64,000 bases of DNA. Source: Cyanophora paradoxa. Lineage: Eukaryota; Glaucocystophyceae; Cyanophorales; Cyanophoraceae. The notes beneath the pieces were generated by a model that was not told where the DNA came from, did no database searches, and saw only the letters and a list, made by a program, of their open reading frames with translations. Both the position numbers and the translations under genes were made by a program. This document shows, piece after piece, positions 24,301 to 34,816 of the stretch; within the stretch, counting starts at the first letter, position 1; every line of letters starts with the position of its first letter. Location of the stretch: the NCBI GenBank assembly GCA_004431415.1, contig QPMI01000101.1:124001-188000 (forward strand), in the 5' to 3' direction.

Positions 24301-25702
24301 TGAGAACCGGTACCAGACTCTGAATCATGTGCGTCATCATCCGAGGCAGCCTGATCATCAGCGTCAGCAGCAGCCAAGCGAGCGCGCCGCTCCTCCAACA
24401 AGGCCGAAGCCTGCGAAAGGGTGAACTCGAGGTACGACATATTTCTGTCCCAGGCGGCAACAAGCGCGGCGCGGTTGTAAGAAGGCGCATCAATGTCAGC
24501 CTCCTCAAGATCGCACCGAGCGCGAGCAACCTGTTGGATGGAAAATACGCCAGCAAGGATCGCTCCAAGTGAGCGAAGGCAGAAGGCGGGGTTAACTTTA
24601 CTGCGCAAAATGGGCCCAGATAAATCCGGAACCGAGAGGATGTGGAAGAGAGAGAGCTCAGGCACTGCGACCTCTTCACGCTCATCCGGTGGAAGAGTAG
24701 AAGCCCAGAAATTCAGGCGCTCACGAATGAAATCCCAGAACGAACGAGAAAGCGGGCACTCAGAGAAAACGTGCGCGTGAGAGCGAGCAGATCCGTCATT
24801 ACAAACCCGACAGAAACGACGGCGGGGCGACTGTTGCTCGCCCAAACGATACAATTTGAAATGCAAACGGTAAAGAGCATCGATCCAAAGCATCGGGAAA
24901 CACTGAAGGACGACAAGATTAGGAAGACGGGACGGAGACAAGGCGCCGGGAAACCCCCACTTAGCATCGGGCATCTGAGCGTGGCTAGACACATCGCGAA
25001 GCCGCTGGACCTCAAGGCAGTAGAAGCGACGAACAGAGGAGAGGCGGAGAGGGAGCATACGAGCGAAAGTGAACGCAAGATTATCAAGAGAAAGAAAGGC
25101 CGAAGGGCCTGCGCCAAGAACAAAAAGGCCAGGCAGGGTCCCGCGACGAAGAGAGAGGAAGACAGCGCTGAAGCAAACATGCAGCGGGAGCAAACGGGAC
25201 AGAATTGAATTGGAGCTCGAGGATAGGCCCACAGGGTGGGAAGCCGCAGGGCGGCAAGGAACGCGCGGTATGTAGTCCAGCACCCGTGGAATTATCTGGT
25301 TATCGCGAACGGGAAGGCAACAAAAGTACCACTTGGGCCTCGAAGGAGAGCAAACGAGGCGTCCGGTCCGGACCACCAGAGATGCTGAGGCGGCGATGCA
25401 GGGGCCTCGAGAACCTGGCGCCAAGTAGCCGGGAGCGCAGAACACAGACTAGGGAAAAAGGAGTGGAGGGCGGAGGAGGCAGCTGCTGGAGCCCGGAACC
25501 CCCGGGCAGCACAATCCCAGATATCGCAGACCCGCAGCAAGCCGGACCGTGCACAGCGACTCCAGTCGACCTCGTCGCCGGGAGTACTGAACAGAGGATT
25601 GAAGAAAAGAGGTTGGGATAACACTTCGGGAGAGTTACGAGGTTGACACACGCCCTGGCGCTGAGCCCACTCGGAGAGAGTCCGCTTCCAAATAGGAGGC
25701 AA
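24285..25702 (-). pseudogene. LINE ORF2 C-terminal fragment with zf-RVT domain, frameshifted
   Basis: The upstream piece (25,702-25,292) reads PPIWKRTLSEWAQRQGV...PLFFNPLFS...VDWSRCARSGLLRVCDIWD, the pattern found after the RT domain of LINE ORF2. It shifts frame into 25,445-24,285. That second part has LYRLHFKLYRLGE then CRVCNDGSARSHAHVFSECP and SFWDFIRERLNFW, a zf-RVT zinc domain. It ends in an acidic tail. The frame change and missing RT core mark it as dead. Confidence 0.65.
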
Positions 25703-25764
25703 GTCAAGTCTGTCAAGTGGGAGGCGGAGCGAGACAAGGGCGGGGCAAGCAAGCTGGAACCAAT

Positions 25765-27005
25765 GACAATCGCGCTTGTCCGTGAATGGGTGAATTGATC
25801 ATGACTTTTTGTGCCAATGGCGATCGGGCTTCACGCGAACAATTTCGTTCGTACGTGCTGTTAGTGCATGTTAGAGGTGTCACATTTGAAAAGCAGCGCC
25901 GCCATCGTGCTCCCTAGGGTCGAAAATGGGTACCTAGGTCCAAAAAGTTTGACCTGAATCGCATTTTGAATTTACGGACAGGATAGCAACAGACCTAAGG
26001 GCCTCTCCTTTCCCCAAGGCCGACTTGCTGGTCCGAGACTCGATCTGGCTCCGAGCTCCTGCGCATGCGAGTTTGGAATGTGGTTTTTTTCGGCACCCCT
26101 GCAGCGGCTGGCCCCCCATCTAGCCTTGAACCGGGTACCCTTGAGCGAGCTGCCACTGCCTGCCAGCCATCGATCGGCGCCGGCGCTTCCACCGGTGACG
26201 CGTCCTGACTCGAGTAAGCGGGAAGCTGCAGGCCGGGGTATACGTACGTGCAGTGGTCAAAGCTGCTCATGAGCTCGAGCGCTTCGACGTCGACACGCGA
26301 ATGCGCATAGCATATATAGGGTAGCAGCGCGTGGCGCGCCAGCTGCAGCGCCGGCGCGCGCGGCGCCGGCGAGCCTCGATCGCGAGGCCCGCGCAGGCCT
26401 AGCTATAGGCCGCGGACGGCGCCTAGGCGCACGCTATATATCGATTTCGTCGTGCTATAGCTAGCGCTTGTCGACGTCGGAGTGCTGCGCCTTCAACAAA
26501 AGACGGCAGGTACTAGTACAGTCTCCTGGAATGCGAAAATCACTGCGGCTATCACATGTACATGTACAGTATCATAGTATGGCCACAGTATGGGTACTTC
26601 TAGCTTACATGAACTTCGGGACTCTCGGAAAATTGGGGGGTCCGGATCCGATATTCCGTGAAACTCGGTGACCACTGCACCTGGCCGCTGGCCGGTCGAC
26701 TCGCGGCAAGCTGGACGATGCACATGAAGCTGTGCGCCGAGGCAAGAGCGTCGGACGGCCGGGGGCCGAGGGCCGAGGGCGAGGGCGAGCTGCCCCGGGC
26801 CCCTTTCCGGGGGGCGGCCCGGGCGGGGTGGATCAATGGGGCCGAAGTGTTGGGACCTGAGCTGATGGGATCCGTGGTGAGGCTCGCTGCGCGCTGCCCG
26901 CTGGCACTGCAAACGATCCTCCGCCCGCGGCCCGGTGGTGGTGCGCGCGCGAAGTGATCCGCCGCAGCGAGGGTTGACGGGGAGCTTCTGGAGATCGCGC
27001 GTGCA
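25765..27005. other. Intergenic region
   Basis: I find no convincing gene. Open frames at 26,493-27,275 (-) and 26,658-26,957 (+) lack family features and splice context; the first partly overlaps exons of the FabZ-like gene in frames that the gene itself does not use throughout. The part at 26,280-26,470 is rich in short palindromes such as CTATAG and GGCGCC. Confidence 0.45.
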
Positions 27006-27010
27006 AATCA

Positions 27011-27704
27011 TCAGGGGCCCGCCGCCCCCGCGAACGTGCCGAGGTCCACGAAAGAGAACCAGATGGTCCCCTTGCACGCCAGGCGCTCGCGGACGTGCAC
27101 AGAGCCAGTCAGAACCCCTGCGCGACGGCGCGGGGGCGTGCGTGAGCAGCTGGATTGCCGAATGGAGGTCGGTCGAGGCTACGCGAGCACCGAGCTTTCT
27201 CGCCTTCACGCCTAGCAGCTCGGCGTCGACAACAAGTTCATCGCCGGTCGCTGCGGGCGCCCGTCTGCTTCGCATGCGGACGCGCGCAGCCCCGGCCTAC
27301 GCACCCGGCTCGAGGCCACTGAACTGAACGTCCTTCATCGCGGAGAAGACGGGCAGGAGGCGCGCGTACTCTGGCATCTGACGCACGATGAGGGAGCCCG
27401 CCTGCGCGATCGCTGCGGCCTGCGTCACGCGACCAGCTGCACGAAAGCTGCGGCGGCAGCGTGCCGCACCCTCGACGAGCAGCATCTGCTCGAACGGGAC
27501 CTCTTCCGGGAGCACGGTGCGGAGCGCCTTCACGCGTTTACCGTACACGTTCTCCACGCAGCGGTCCACATACAGGAATGGCGGCTTCTGCTCCAGAAGC
27601 CGCAGCACGTCCGCCCGCTCCAGCACGGGCGGCACCGCAGGCGCCGAATAGGCAGCACACCGCGCCGCCGCCCACGGGCCGCGACGGGCGAGGACGGAGA
27701 ACAT
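27011..27704 (-). CDS. FabZ-like hotdog-fold dehydratase, probably mitochondrial, lacking the GHFPG loop
   Basis: Four exons (27704-27470, 27412-27305, 27250-27191, 27117-27011) give 169 residues. The start has an Arg/Ala-rich leader (MFSVLARRGPWAAARCAAYS) typical of mitochondrial targeting. The FabZ fold is recognisable: LEQKPPFLYVDRCVE, the central-helix segment LLVEAIAQAGSLIV with the catalytic Glu, AMKDVQFSGLEPA, GDELVVDAELLG and a last exon GSVHVRERLACKGTIWFSFV. The family makes trans-2-enoyl-ACP from 3-hydroxyacyl-ACP. The loop carrying the catalytic His (GHFPG...PG) is absent: the sequence goes directly from EEVPFEQM to LLVEAIAQ. It may therefore be non-catalytic or use another mechanism. 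Confidence 0.75.
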
Positions 27705-27849
27705 ATTGAAAGTTCCGATGGGTACAGCTGCGGACGCATGCGCACTTGAGGAATTGACTTGAGGCCGGCCTTTTCAGTTGTGTTCTCGTATCCCGTTTGA
27801 GATCTACTAGCAGTCGAGAGCAGTCGGCGTCGATGCATGTGAGGGGGCG

Positions 27850-29419
27850 ATGAGGAAGGCTCCAACGCGAAAGTGTAAGTGCGCTATGATCCGTTGTAGC
27901 CTGCACTGATCCCACTTGCCCGCACAGCGCTTCCGAGCGGAGGTGAACCTGGGCCTCGCGGGCCGCAATTGCCCGAGCCCCGCCTCTCGCCCGGCCCCTA
28001 TCGTTGGGCTGAGCGCGCGCCCTCAGATGGCGGCGCCACGATCGCACAAGCCCGGGAGATCGCCGAGCAGCTGATCCAGGACGCCCTGACGCCGCTGAAG
28101 AAGTCCATTGCGGCCCTCACGCTCCGCGTTGGCGAGCTCGAGGCCGGTGCGGCCGCCGCTGCCGCGCGAGGCACTTCTTTGCTTAGCTGCACGCAGCGGT
28201 CTCCCGAAGCGGGCCGAGCGCGCCCGCACCCTCCGCGCCCTCACCGCCGCCGTACTCCCGTGCGACCGCCCACGGGACGGCGCCGAGCCGCGCGAGGGCG
28301 GACGGGACGCACCTGCCGGAGCTGCGGCGGCAGGCGTACACGCACCCGCCGGCGCTGGAGCGTGCACCTCAGCCACTGGCGGAGGAGCCGGCGGCCGACC
28401 CGCCCTGGGAGTTCTTCATCGAGTCCACCATCTCGGGCGCTACCCTGAAAGTGCAGGTCCGCGCTCTGCACCCGGCACCCAGCTTTCAGCTCCGGATCCG
28501 ACCGAGCGCGCCGCGCAGGTGCAGCCGACGAACACGGTACTGGAGCTGAAGGAGTGGATCGAGGGTGAGGAGGGCGTACCCGTCAGCGAGCAGGCGCGCC
28601 GAGCCGCCCTACGGGTGCACTCCGCGCCATCCGACCCCCTTCCCTCCCCCCGCAGGTCATTACCTTCGAGGGGCGGCCGCTGGGCGACCGGCGGCAGCTG
28701 GCCGAGTGCGGGGTACACCCCTCCGCCGTCCTGCAGGCGCGCCGCCCGCCCCTTGCGCTCCCCTGCCTGTACCCCTCACCAAGCAGCGCGACCACAGCTG
28801 TCCTCCATCTCAAAGGCGCCCGAGAAGAATTTCATCCGGTAACCCCTTCGATGCTCGAGCCCGCCGGTACCGCAATCAATATCCGGCACCCCCCCGCGCA
28901 GGTTCGAGGTTCGAGCGCCGGACCTGACCATGTACAACTTCCGCGCCCGGGACACTACGACGGTGCTCGCTCCCCGCCCGCCCCCCCCTCCGATCCTGCG
29001 CCCTCCCCCACTCCCCCCCCCCCCCCCCCCCCCCCCCCCACCCCCCCCACCCCACCCCACCCCACCCACCCACCCCACCCCCACCCCACCCGCCAACCCA
29101 AACCCCAACCCGGGGGGCTGCAGGCGGGCAAGATTTTGGACAAGCTCGTGTCGCGGCTCAACGTAAACTGGGACAAGGGCAAGTGGGACAAGTGCGCGAC
29201 GCGCCGGGGCGCCTTGCACGGCCTCTGACGTGCGGGGACAGGCGGCTCTCGGCCCAGCTGGCGGGGCAGCTGCACCTCGAGCCGAGCGGCCTCGTCCTCT
29301 TCAGCCCCGACGGGCAGCAGATGCGCCCCGCCTCGCAGCTCCGCGAGTACCGCATCACCGACGGCGCCGTCCTCTTCCTCCAGCTCGCGGAGCGCAACCC
29401 CGCCCCGCCACAGGACTGA
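27850..29419 (+). CDS. Coiled-coil, Pro-rich, tandem ubiquitin-like-domain protein
   Basis: Nine exons close in frame: 27850-27874, 27928-28146, 28197-28450, 28519-28593, 28656-28736, 28798-28838, 28902-28962, 29124-29191 and 29242-29419, giving 333 residues. The order is: Pro-rich start, an amphipathic helix (IAQAREIAEQLIQDAL...), a Pro/Ser linker, the segment DPPWEFFIESTISGATLK, a ubiquitin-like domain (TVLELKEWIEGEEGVPVSEQ, then VITFEGRPLGDRRQLAECGV) and a second ubiquitin-like region (ILDKLVSRLNVNWDKGKW ... SGLVLFSPDGQQMRP ... YRITDGAVLFLQLAE). No C-terminal GG is seen, so it is not a conjugated modifier. Two introns start with GCGCGCC (28,594 and 28,737). The ubiquitin fold leaves no room to move those boundaries. 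The specific family is unknown. Confidence 0.75.
29013..29039 (+). repeat. 27-nt poly-C run inside an intron
   Basis: The intron between exons 7 and 8 of the ubiquitin-like gene (28,963-29,123) contains 27 consecutive C, followed by C-rich sequence with scattered A and then the CTGCAG acceptor. It probably serves as an extreme polypyrimidine tract. Confidence 0.9.
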
Positions 29420-29424
29420 GGCCC

Positions 29425-30060
29425 CGGCCCCGGGGCCGGGCCGCCCCTCCCCTCTCCGCCCTCCACCTAACTTTATTTATTTTGCCCGTCGAGTCTTAAT
29501 TAGAATCGGCCGCCGATTGCGATGCCGCGATTGCATTCCCCTTCATTTCTGGCCGTGGGGAAGACCGCATTTGTTTTCCTCGTCGAATTCTCATCCGAAT
29601 TCATGTCCAAACCGACCTGCTCTTAATCTCAGCGCCCGGGATTCCGGGATCTGATTCGTTGGAGATCCAGAACTTATATATATGATCGTGAGCATTAAGT
29701 CGAACCGTTGGACGTTACCGTCGACTCATAATTGAATTAAATATTTAATACACATACATGGCTCAACAATGCGACTATTCGAGCTCCTGCCCCATGTCGA
29801 CTTCAGACTCTGTCAACGTCAGTGTTTCTGCCCCCCTCCCGTCCCAAATTTACAGCCTGGCAGCTACTGCGCCGCAGGCTACAGCTAGAGCTGCAGCTGT
29901 AGCTATAGCTATAACTACAGCAGTGCAGGATGTTTTCGCCGCGCTGAGATTGATCACAAATCATTCAAACAAATTCGTGAACCGAGCAGGCGGCAGTACT
30001 GGTTAATCTCAATTGCATACTAGAATTCGAAGGCTCGAAGGGTGTGGAAACAAAAACCAA
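29425..30060. other. Intergenic region
   Basis: No gene is supported. The sequence is more AT-rich than its neighbours and contains a GCTGTAGCTATAGCTATAAC stretch near 29,895-29,915 and TATATATA near 29,678. Confidence 0.5.
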
Positions 30061-30065
30061 CGAGG

Positions 30066-33000
30066 TCAAAACGCGAGCGGACGGGCGGGACCCGGGGGGG
30101 GCATGGGGAGGCGCTGGCTGTACATGTAGCCGGCGGGGAGGAATCGGCCCGGGGGCGGCGGCGGGGGCGCGCGGCCGGGGCCGCCGGGGAGCCCCCACGA
30201 GGCGGGGGCGCCGGCGGCCGAGGAGAGGGCGTCGGGCCGGTGGGGGCGGCGGACGAGGCAGGCCGTGGCGATGGTCCCCACGAGGAGCAGGAGCAGCGCC
30301 CCGCAGAGCAGGAACGCCCACAGGGGTGCCTCCCTCGAGCCCGAGGGCGGGTACGCCGGCGTTGCGATGGCGGCCGAGCGCTGCACGGCGGCGGGGGGGG
30401 CGGGGGGGAGGGAGGGGGCGGGGGCGGCGGGGGCGGCGAGGGACTGGAGGGCGGACGGCTCCGCCTCTTCGAACATCTGAGCGAAGTACGCGAAGCCTCC
30501 CAGGAACCACGAGACCTCCCGGCCCTGCCGGGGGGTGCAACGGTCGCGCTGGAGGAGAGTCGCAGCGCAGGGGCGTGCGGCGGGTACTGGGGTACAGGGA
30601 TACGGGGCCGCGAACCTCGACGGAGCTTGCGAAGATGACGGGGGTATCGGGGTTCACGCGGAGGCCCGAGGTGAGGACCTGCGGGGGGTGAGCTAGTGGG
30701 CGGGTACCGCATTTGACGCGGGGATACCGCACCTCGTAGACGTAGACGGTCGAAAAGGCGTCGCCCTAACGCGAGGAGGGCGTTAGGGCGGGCGGACGAG
30801 GGGGGTGCGCGGGGAGCGCACGTAGGGGCCGGCGGAGGCGGCTAAGGCGCTGCCGCCCAACGAAAGGAGCGCGCCGGCGCGGCGGAGGAGGCACGAAGGG
30901 GTGCTCTCCCCCGCGCAGCCCGCCGCCTGCGCCACCCTGCGGGGCGACTAAGAGAGGGCTACATGGATTCCGAGGGGAGGGTACGCCGCACTCCGCGAAG
31001 AGGCCGACGGCGTAGAGGCGCTGCCCGGCGTCCCAGCGTGGCTGAGGGGGCGCATCGGGCCCCACGAGAGGGCGCCGGCTCGCGGCCAAGGGGGAGCGGA
31101 CCTGGAAGGACCCGAACATGGCGCACGGCGGCGCCGCGCAGAACGCGTCGAGCCTGGGGCGGGGGGTGGGGGGGTGAGGGGGTACGGGCGGGGGTGCGGG
31201 GGTGCGGGGGCGCGGACGCGAGGAGGGAGGAGCGGAGGTCGGCGCGGCAGCGCTCGAGGTCGGGGCGCCCCGAGGGCGAGCACGCCGCCTCCGCCGTCGC
31301 GTTGCCGGGGGCGCCGGCGAGGCGCTGGCCGTAGCGGGCGCGGGCGGCGTCGAGGCCAAGGGAGTGGTAGGAGAGGGCGTAGAGGTCGAAGACCGTCCCG
31401 TTCGCCACCAGCGGGAACGCGTGCGCCGCCGGGCTCTCCCCGGGCAGCGCCGCCACCTGCCGGGGGCGGGTCGGGGGCGGAGGGCGCGGGAGGGGGGAGC
31501 CGGCGCGGGGGGGCGGACGCGGAGGGAGGCGGGGCGGAGGTCGGCGACGGCGGCGTGGCGGGCCCCGTCCTCGGCGTCGTAGAGGGCCCCCAGGAGCCAG
31601 TTCGCGTGCAGCCAGGCCATCGCCGCTGCGTCCCGCCCTTTTCGCTCAGAAGGAGGGGGAGGGGGAGGGCGGGGTGGCAGGGCGGGCGCCTTCGGCGGGG
31701 CCGGAGAGGAAGCGCTCGACGGGCTCCGGGCAGACGCGGCCGGGGCGGAGGCGCCGGCGAGGCCCTTGACGGCGGCCCGCGCCAGCAGCCGCAGCCGCCC
31801 GCCCTCGCCCCGCTCCGCCAGCGCGCCCCGCAGCGCCGACGAGGCCTGCCGCCGCGTCAGAAGCGCGGCGCGCGGCGGCCCGAAGCGGAGCGGCGGGGCG
31901 CACCCATAGGCTGACGCGGACGCAGGGCTCGCCCGGGGCGGCAGCGGCGAGGCCGAGAGCGGCGGCGGCGCGGCGGAGGGGCTCGTCGAGGAGTAGCGAG
32001 GGGCGGGGGCCTCGAGGGCGGAGGGGCCGGCGGGGAAGGTGCCGAGGGGCTCGACGGAGCCGAAGCGGCCGCGCACGTACAGCACGGGGACGACCTCGGT
32101 CCGCTCCCGCCCCGCCACGACGAGCACGGCGGGGCGGCGGGGGCCCTCGGGGGCCGCCCCGCCCGCCCCGGCAGCGCCAGCGGCAGCGAGACCGCCGCCG
32201 GCGGCACCACGATCGAGTTCGCCTGCGCGCCGCAGGAGTTGGCGCGAGCCGGGCGGGGGTCGGGGGCGGGGGGGAGGGGCGGGGGAGCGTGGCGCGCCTC
32301 GAACATAGCGGCGCCGAAGGCCCAGCCGAGCTCGACGCCGGCGACGCGGTCCACCACAAAGAGCGCCCGCGAGGCCGGCACCCGCAGCCCCGACACGATG
32401 GCCCTGCCCGAGGCGCGAGGGGCTGAGGCGCCGGCACGGGCACACTGCGGCGGCGGCGCGCACTCGTGGCAGAAGAGGGCGGAGAAGAGGAGTCCCGGGA
32501 CGAACTCGGGGGGGCAGCCGGCGGCCTGGAGGCGGGCGGAGGCCTCGGGGGCGGGGAGGAGGGCGAGGGCGGCGGCCTTGGCGTAGAAGCAGGCGGGGGA
32601 GGTCTCGTTGAGGCACCCCAGCGGCCGCCCGATGTTCGAGAAGGTCGCCCACGCGTCTGCCCCCGCCCCCGTCAGCGTCCCCCGCCCCACGCCCCCGGCC
32701 CTGTCTTCGCCCGTGGCGCACAGATCGGGATCTCCGGCGGGAGCGCCGGCGCGTGCTCCCCGTTCATTCCGCACGGGGGCGCCGCGCAGGCGCCCTCGCC
32801 GCTGCGCGCGGCACCGGATCGGGCGCAAGGCCCGGGATGGCGAAGGGGGTGGGAGGCGGAAGGGGGAACCCGATGATGAGGCGGCGAATGTCGGCGGCGC
32901 AGAGGGCGGCGTTGCCCGTACCCCTCAGCCGCACGGAGGAGCCCTGCGGAAGCGGCTCGCGGGGCTGCCACTGGACGGGGTGCGGGGGAGGGTGGGGCGG

Positions 33001-34411
33001 ACGGGTCCGAGGGGCACGGTGGCCTCGAGGGCGGCCCACTGGCAGGGGTCGTCGGCGGCGGCCAGGCCCCGCTGCTGCGCCTCCCGCGCCACCGCCTCCC
33101 GGTACCTGCGCGGGGGGCCCCCTCGTCGCCGTCTCTCCGGATCGGGAGGGAAGGGGGGGGCGGGATGGCGCGTAGCGCCGCACCGATTCTCCGCCGCATC
33201 CCGCCCGAACTGCAGCTGCGGGGTGCGGCCGATCAGATCGGCTCAGGGGGATAGAAGCTGTGACTCACGTAGCTGTGGCTGTACAGCGGGTAGAGCGTTT
33301 CCCCGAGCCGCAGGGGGAACTGCGCCGGGGGCATGGGCGCGGGGCACGAGACGGGGGCGCGGTGGGGCGCGTGCACGCGCCTCGTTCGCGATCGGCGGCT
33401 CCACCGGCTCGTACGTGATCTGCGGGTGCGGATTTCGAAGGTCAAGGTTCGCGGTACCCGGGGGGCGTCGGCGCCGAGGGACCTGCAGGGAGCCGCCGCC
33501 CATGTCGAGGGCGGCTGCGGTGCGGCCGGCGCCGTCCTCGCCGACGGTCCCCAGCAGGTGGTTGAGGGCGAGCCACCCGAAGACGCCCTCGTGGGGGCCC
33601 GAGATCACCTGCCCCGGGGCCCCCCCGCTCGGCCGCACCGCCGGGCGCGGCTCGAGCGGCGGGCGCGCTCGCCTGCGCCTGGCGCCGCCTGAACGCGTAG
33701 GGGCAGGCCGAGCGGTTCGAGAGGAAGGCGCGCGCCGCCTCCAGCAGGCGCCGCGCCTGCCGGCGACCCCGCCCGAGTCAGTGCGAACAGAGCGGCGGGC
33801 GCGGCGCGGCGTGCCCGAGCGTCCTCGAGCATGCGGAGGCCCGCGGTTGCGTACAGGAAGAGCGGCGTCGCCTCCGCCTCCGCCTCGGGCACGAAGCCCT
33901 GCGCCGCCGCCGCGTTCGGCGTGGCGCGAGGAGCGGCGCCGTGGCGCTTTGCCGACGGGCACGCACCGACGCCCTCGAAAGGAGGTCCGCAAGGTAGGGA
34001 GCCACCTGCTCCGGCTCCAGGCTGCTGAGTCCGGGCCGGACCTAGGAGGAGATCAAATCAAAAGTGTCAGCCCGAGGCGCGGCGACGGGCCTTTGCCGAG
34101 GTGACGCCAGGAGCGAGCGGCCGGGCGAAGATCTGTGGCGCGGGTCAGCGGGCGCGGCCCGAGCGCGGTCGGAGCAGGCAGGCGGCTGCGCGCCTTGGTC
34201 GGATCGAGCCGGAGCTCGTCTGCATCATACTCGAAGCCTGCGTACGCTCTTAGGCCGCCAGAAACGCCGCCGAGCCGCCCAACTAACCGGATATGCGAGA
34301 CCCGGACGACCCAGCGTCCACGACGAGCAGCTTGGCCCTCGGCGCGGCAGTAACGGCGGTAACGGCGGCTACGAGAAGCACAACCGCCAGAGAGGCGGCC
34401 GGCCCACGCAT
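30066..34411 (-). CDS. Tandem GDA1/CD39 ecto-apyrase: active first domain, degenerate second domain, C-terminal membrane anchor
   Basis: The N-terminus is a signal peptide or anchor (MRGPAASLAVVLLVAAVTAV). Domain A (about 34,320-32,290) has all five apyrase conserved regions: VVDAGSSGSRI, LYATAGLRML, ISGPHEGVFGWLALNHLLG, ALDMGGGSLQV and VELGWAFGAAMFE. Also present are YSHSYVSHSFY and GTGNAALC. Domain B (about 32,220-30,480) follows in frame after an intron with a GC donor at 32,297. It keeps the layout (WLHANWLLGALYD, YALSYHSLGLDAARARYGQ, REVSWFLGGFAYF), but the nucleotide-binding motifs are degraded (VLVVAGRERTEV, AVADLRPASL). A Pro-rich stalk and a membrane helix (WAFLLCGALLLLLVGTIATA, about 30,320-30,252) end the protein. 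It would hydrolyse extracellular or lumenal nucleoside di- and triphosphates. Two adjacent genes are possible, but no stop or start separates the domains. Confidence 0.75.
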
Positions 34412-34816
34412 CGCGCCCCCGGAACTTCGGAAAGTTGCGAACGAAGTGAATTGCGGCAGCGGTAGCCGCCATGCTCGACCTAGAGCGCTGGACGCCGCCA
34501 GCTGCAGGACGCGTACGCGTAGCAGCTTGAAGCGCCAAGCGAACGCCGTTTGGACGCCGCTGGATCTCTGAAGCGCTAGCGCTAGCGCCACGCGAACGCC
34601 GCGGCCGCTGCCACAACACCCGGCCCGGCGCGCGCAGGCCTAGGGCGCCCGCCGCCCGGCCGCGGGCCGGTTCACGGCTACAGGCTACTGCGTTCACTGC
34701 TACATGTACACATTGATGAAACTCGAACCACATGAAGAGCGGCCTCCAGGACTCTAGCTACCCCTATAGCTAGTAGACCCCAAATTAAAGGGAACTGCAG
34801 CTGCAGCTGCAGCATA

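Larger units (their letters stand above)
22086..25760 (-). mobile_element. 5'-truncated non-LTR (LINE) retrotransposon
   Basis: The minus strand carries the C-terminal part of a LINE polyprotein, and a T-run at about 22,094-22,104 on the plus strand corresponds to a short 3' A-tail. The remnant starts at about 25,760, so the reverse transcriptase and endonuclease are missing, as expected of 5' truncation. It sits just upstream of the integrase gene. The region is strongly purine-rich on the plus strand and pyrimidine-rich on the coding strand. Confidence 0.65.

Noticed and set aside
26493-27275. Minus-strand open frame of 260 codons downstream of and overlapping the FabZ-like gene
   Set aside because: It reads through introns of the FabZ-like gene in mixed frames; beyond 27,011 the composition is Arg/Pro-rich with no motif or splice context.
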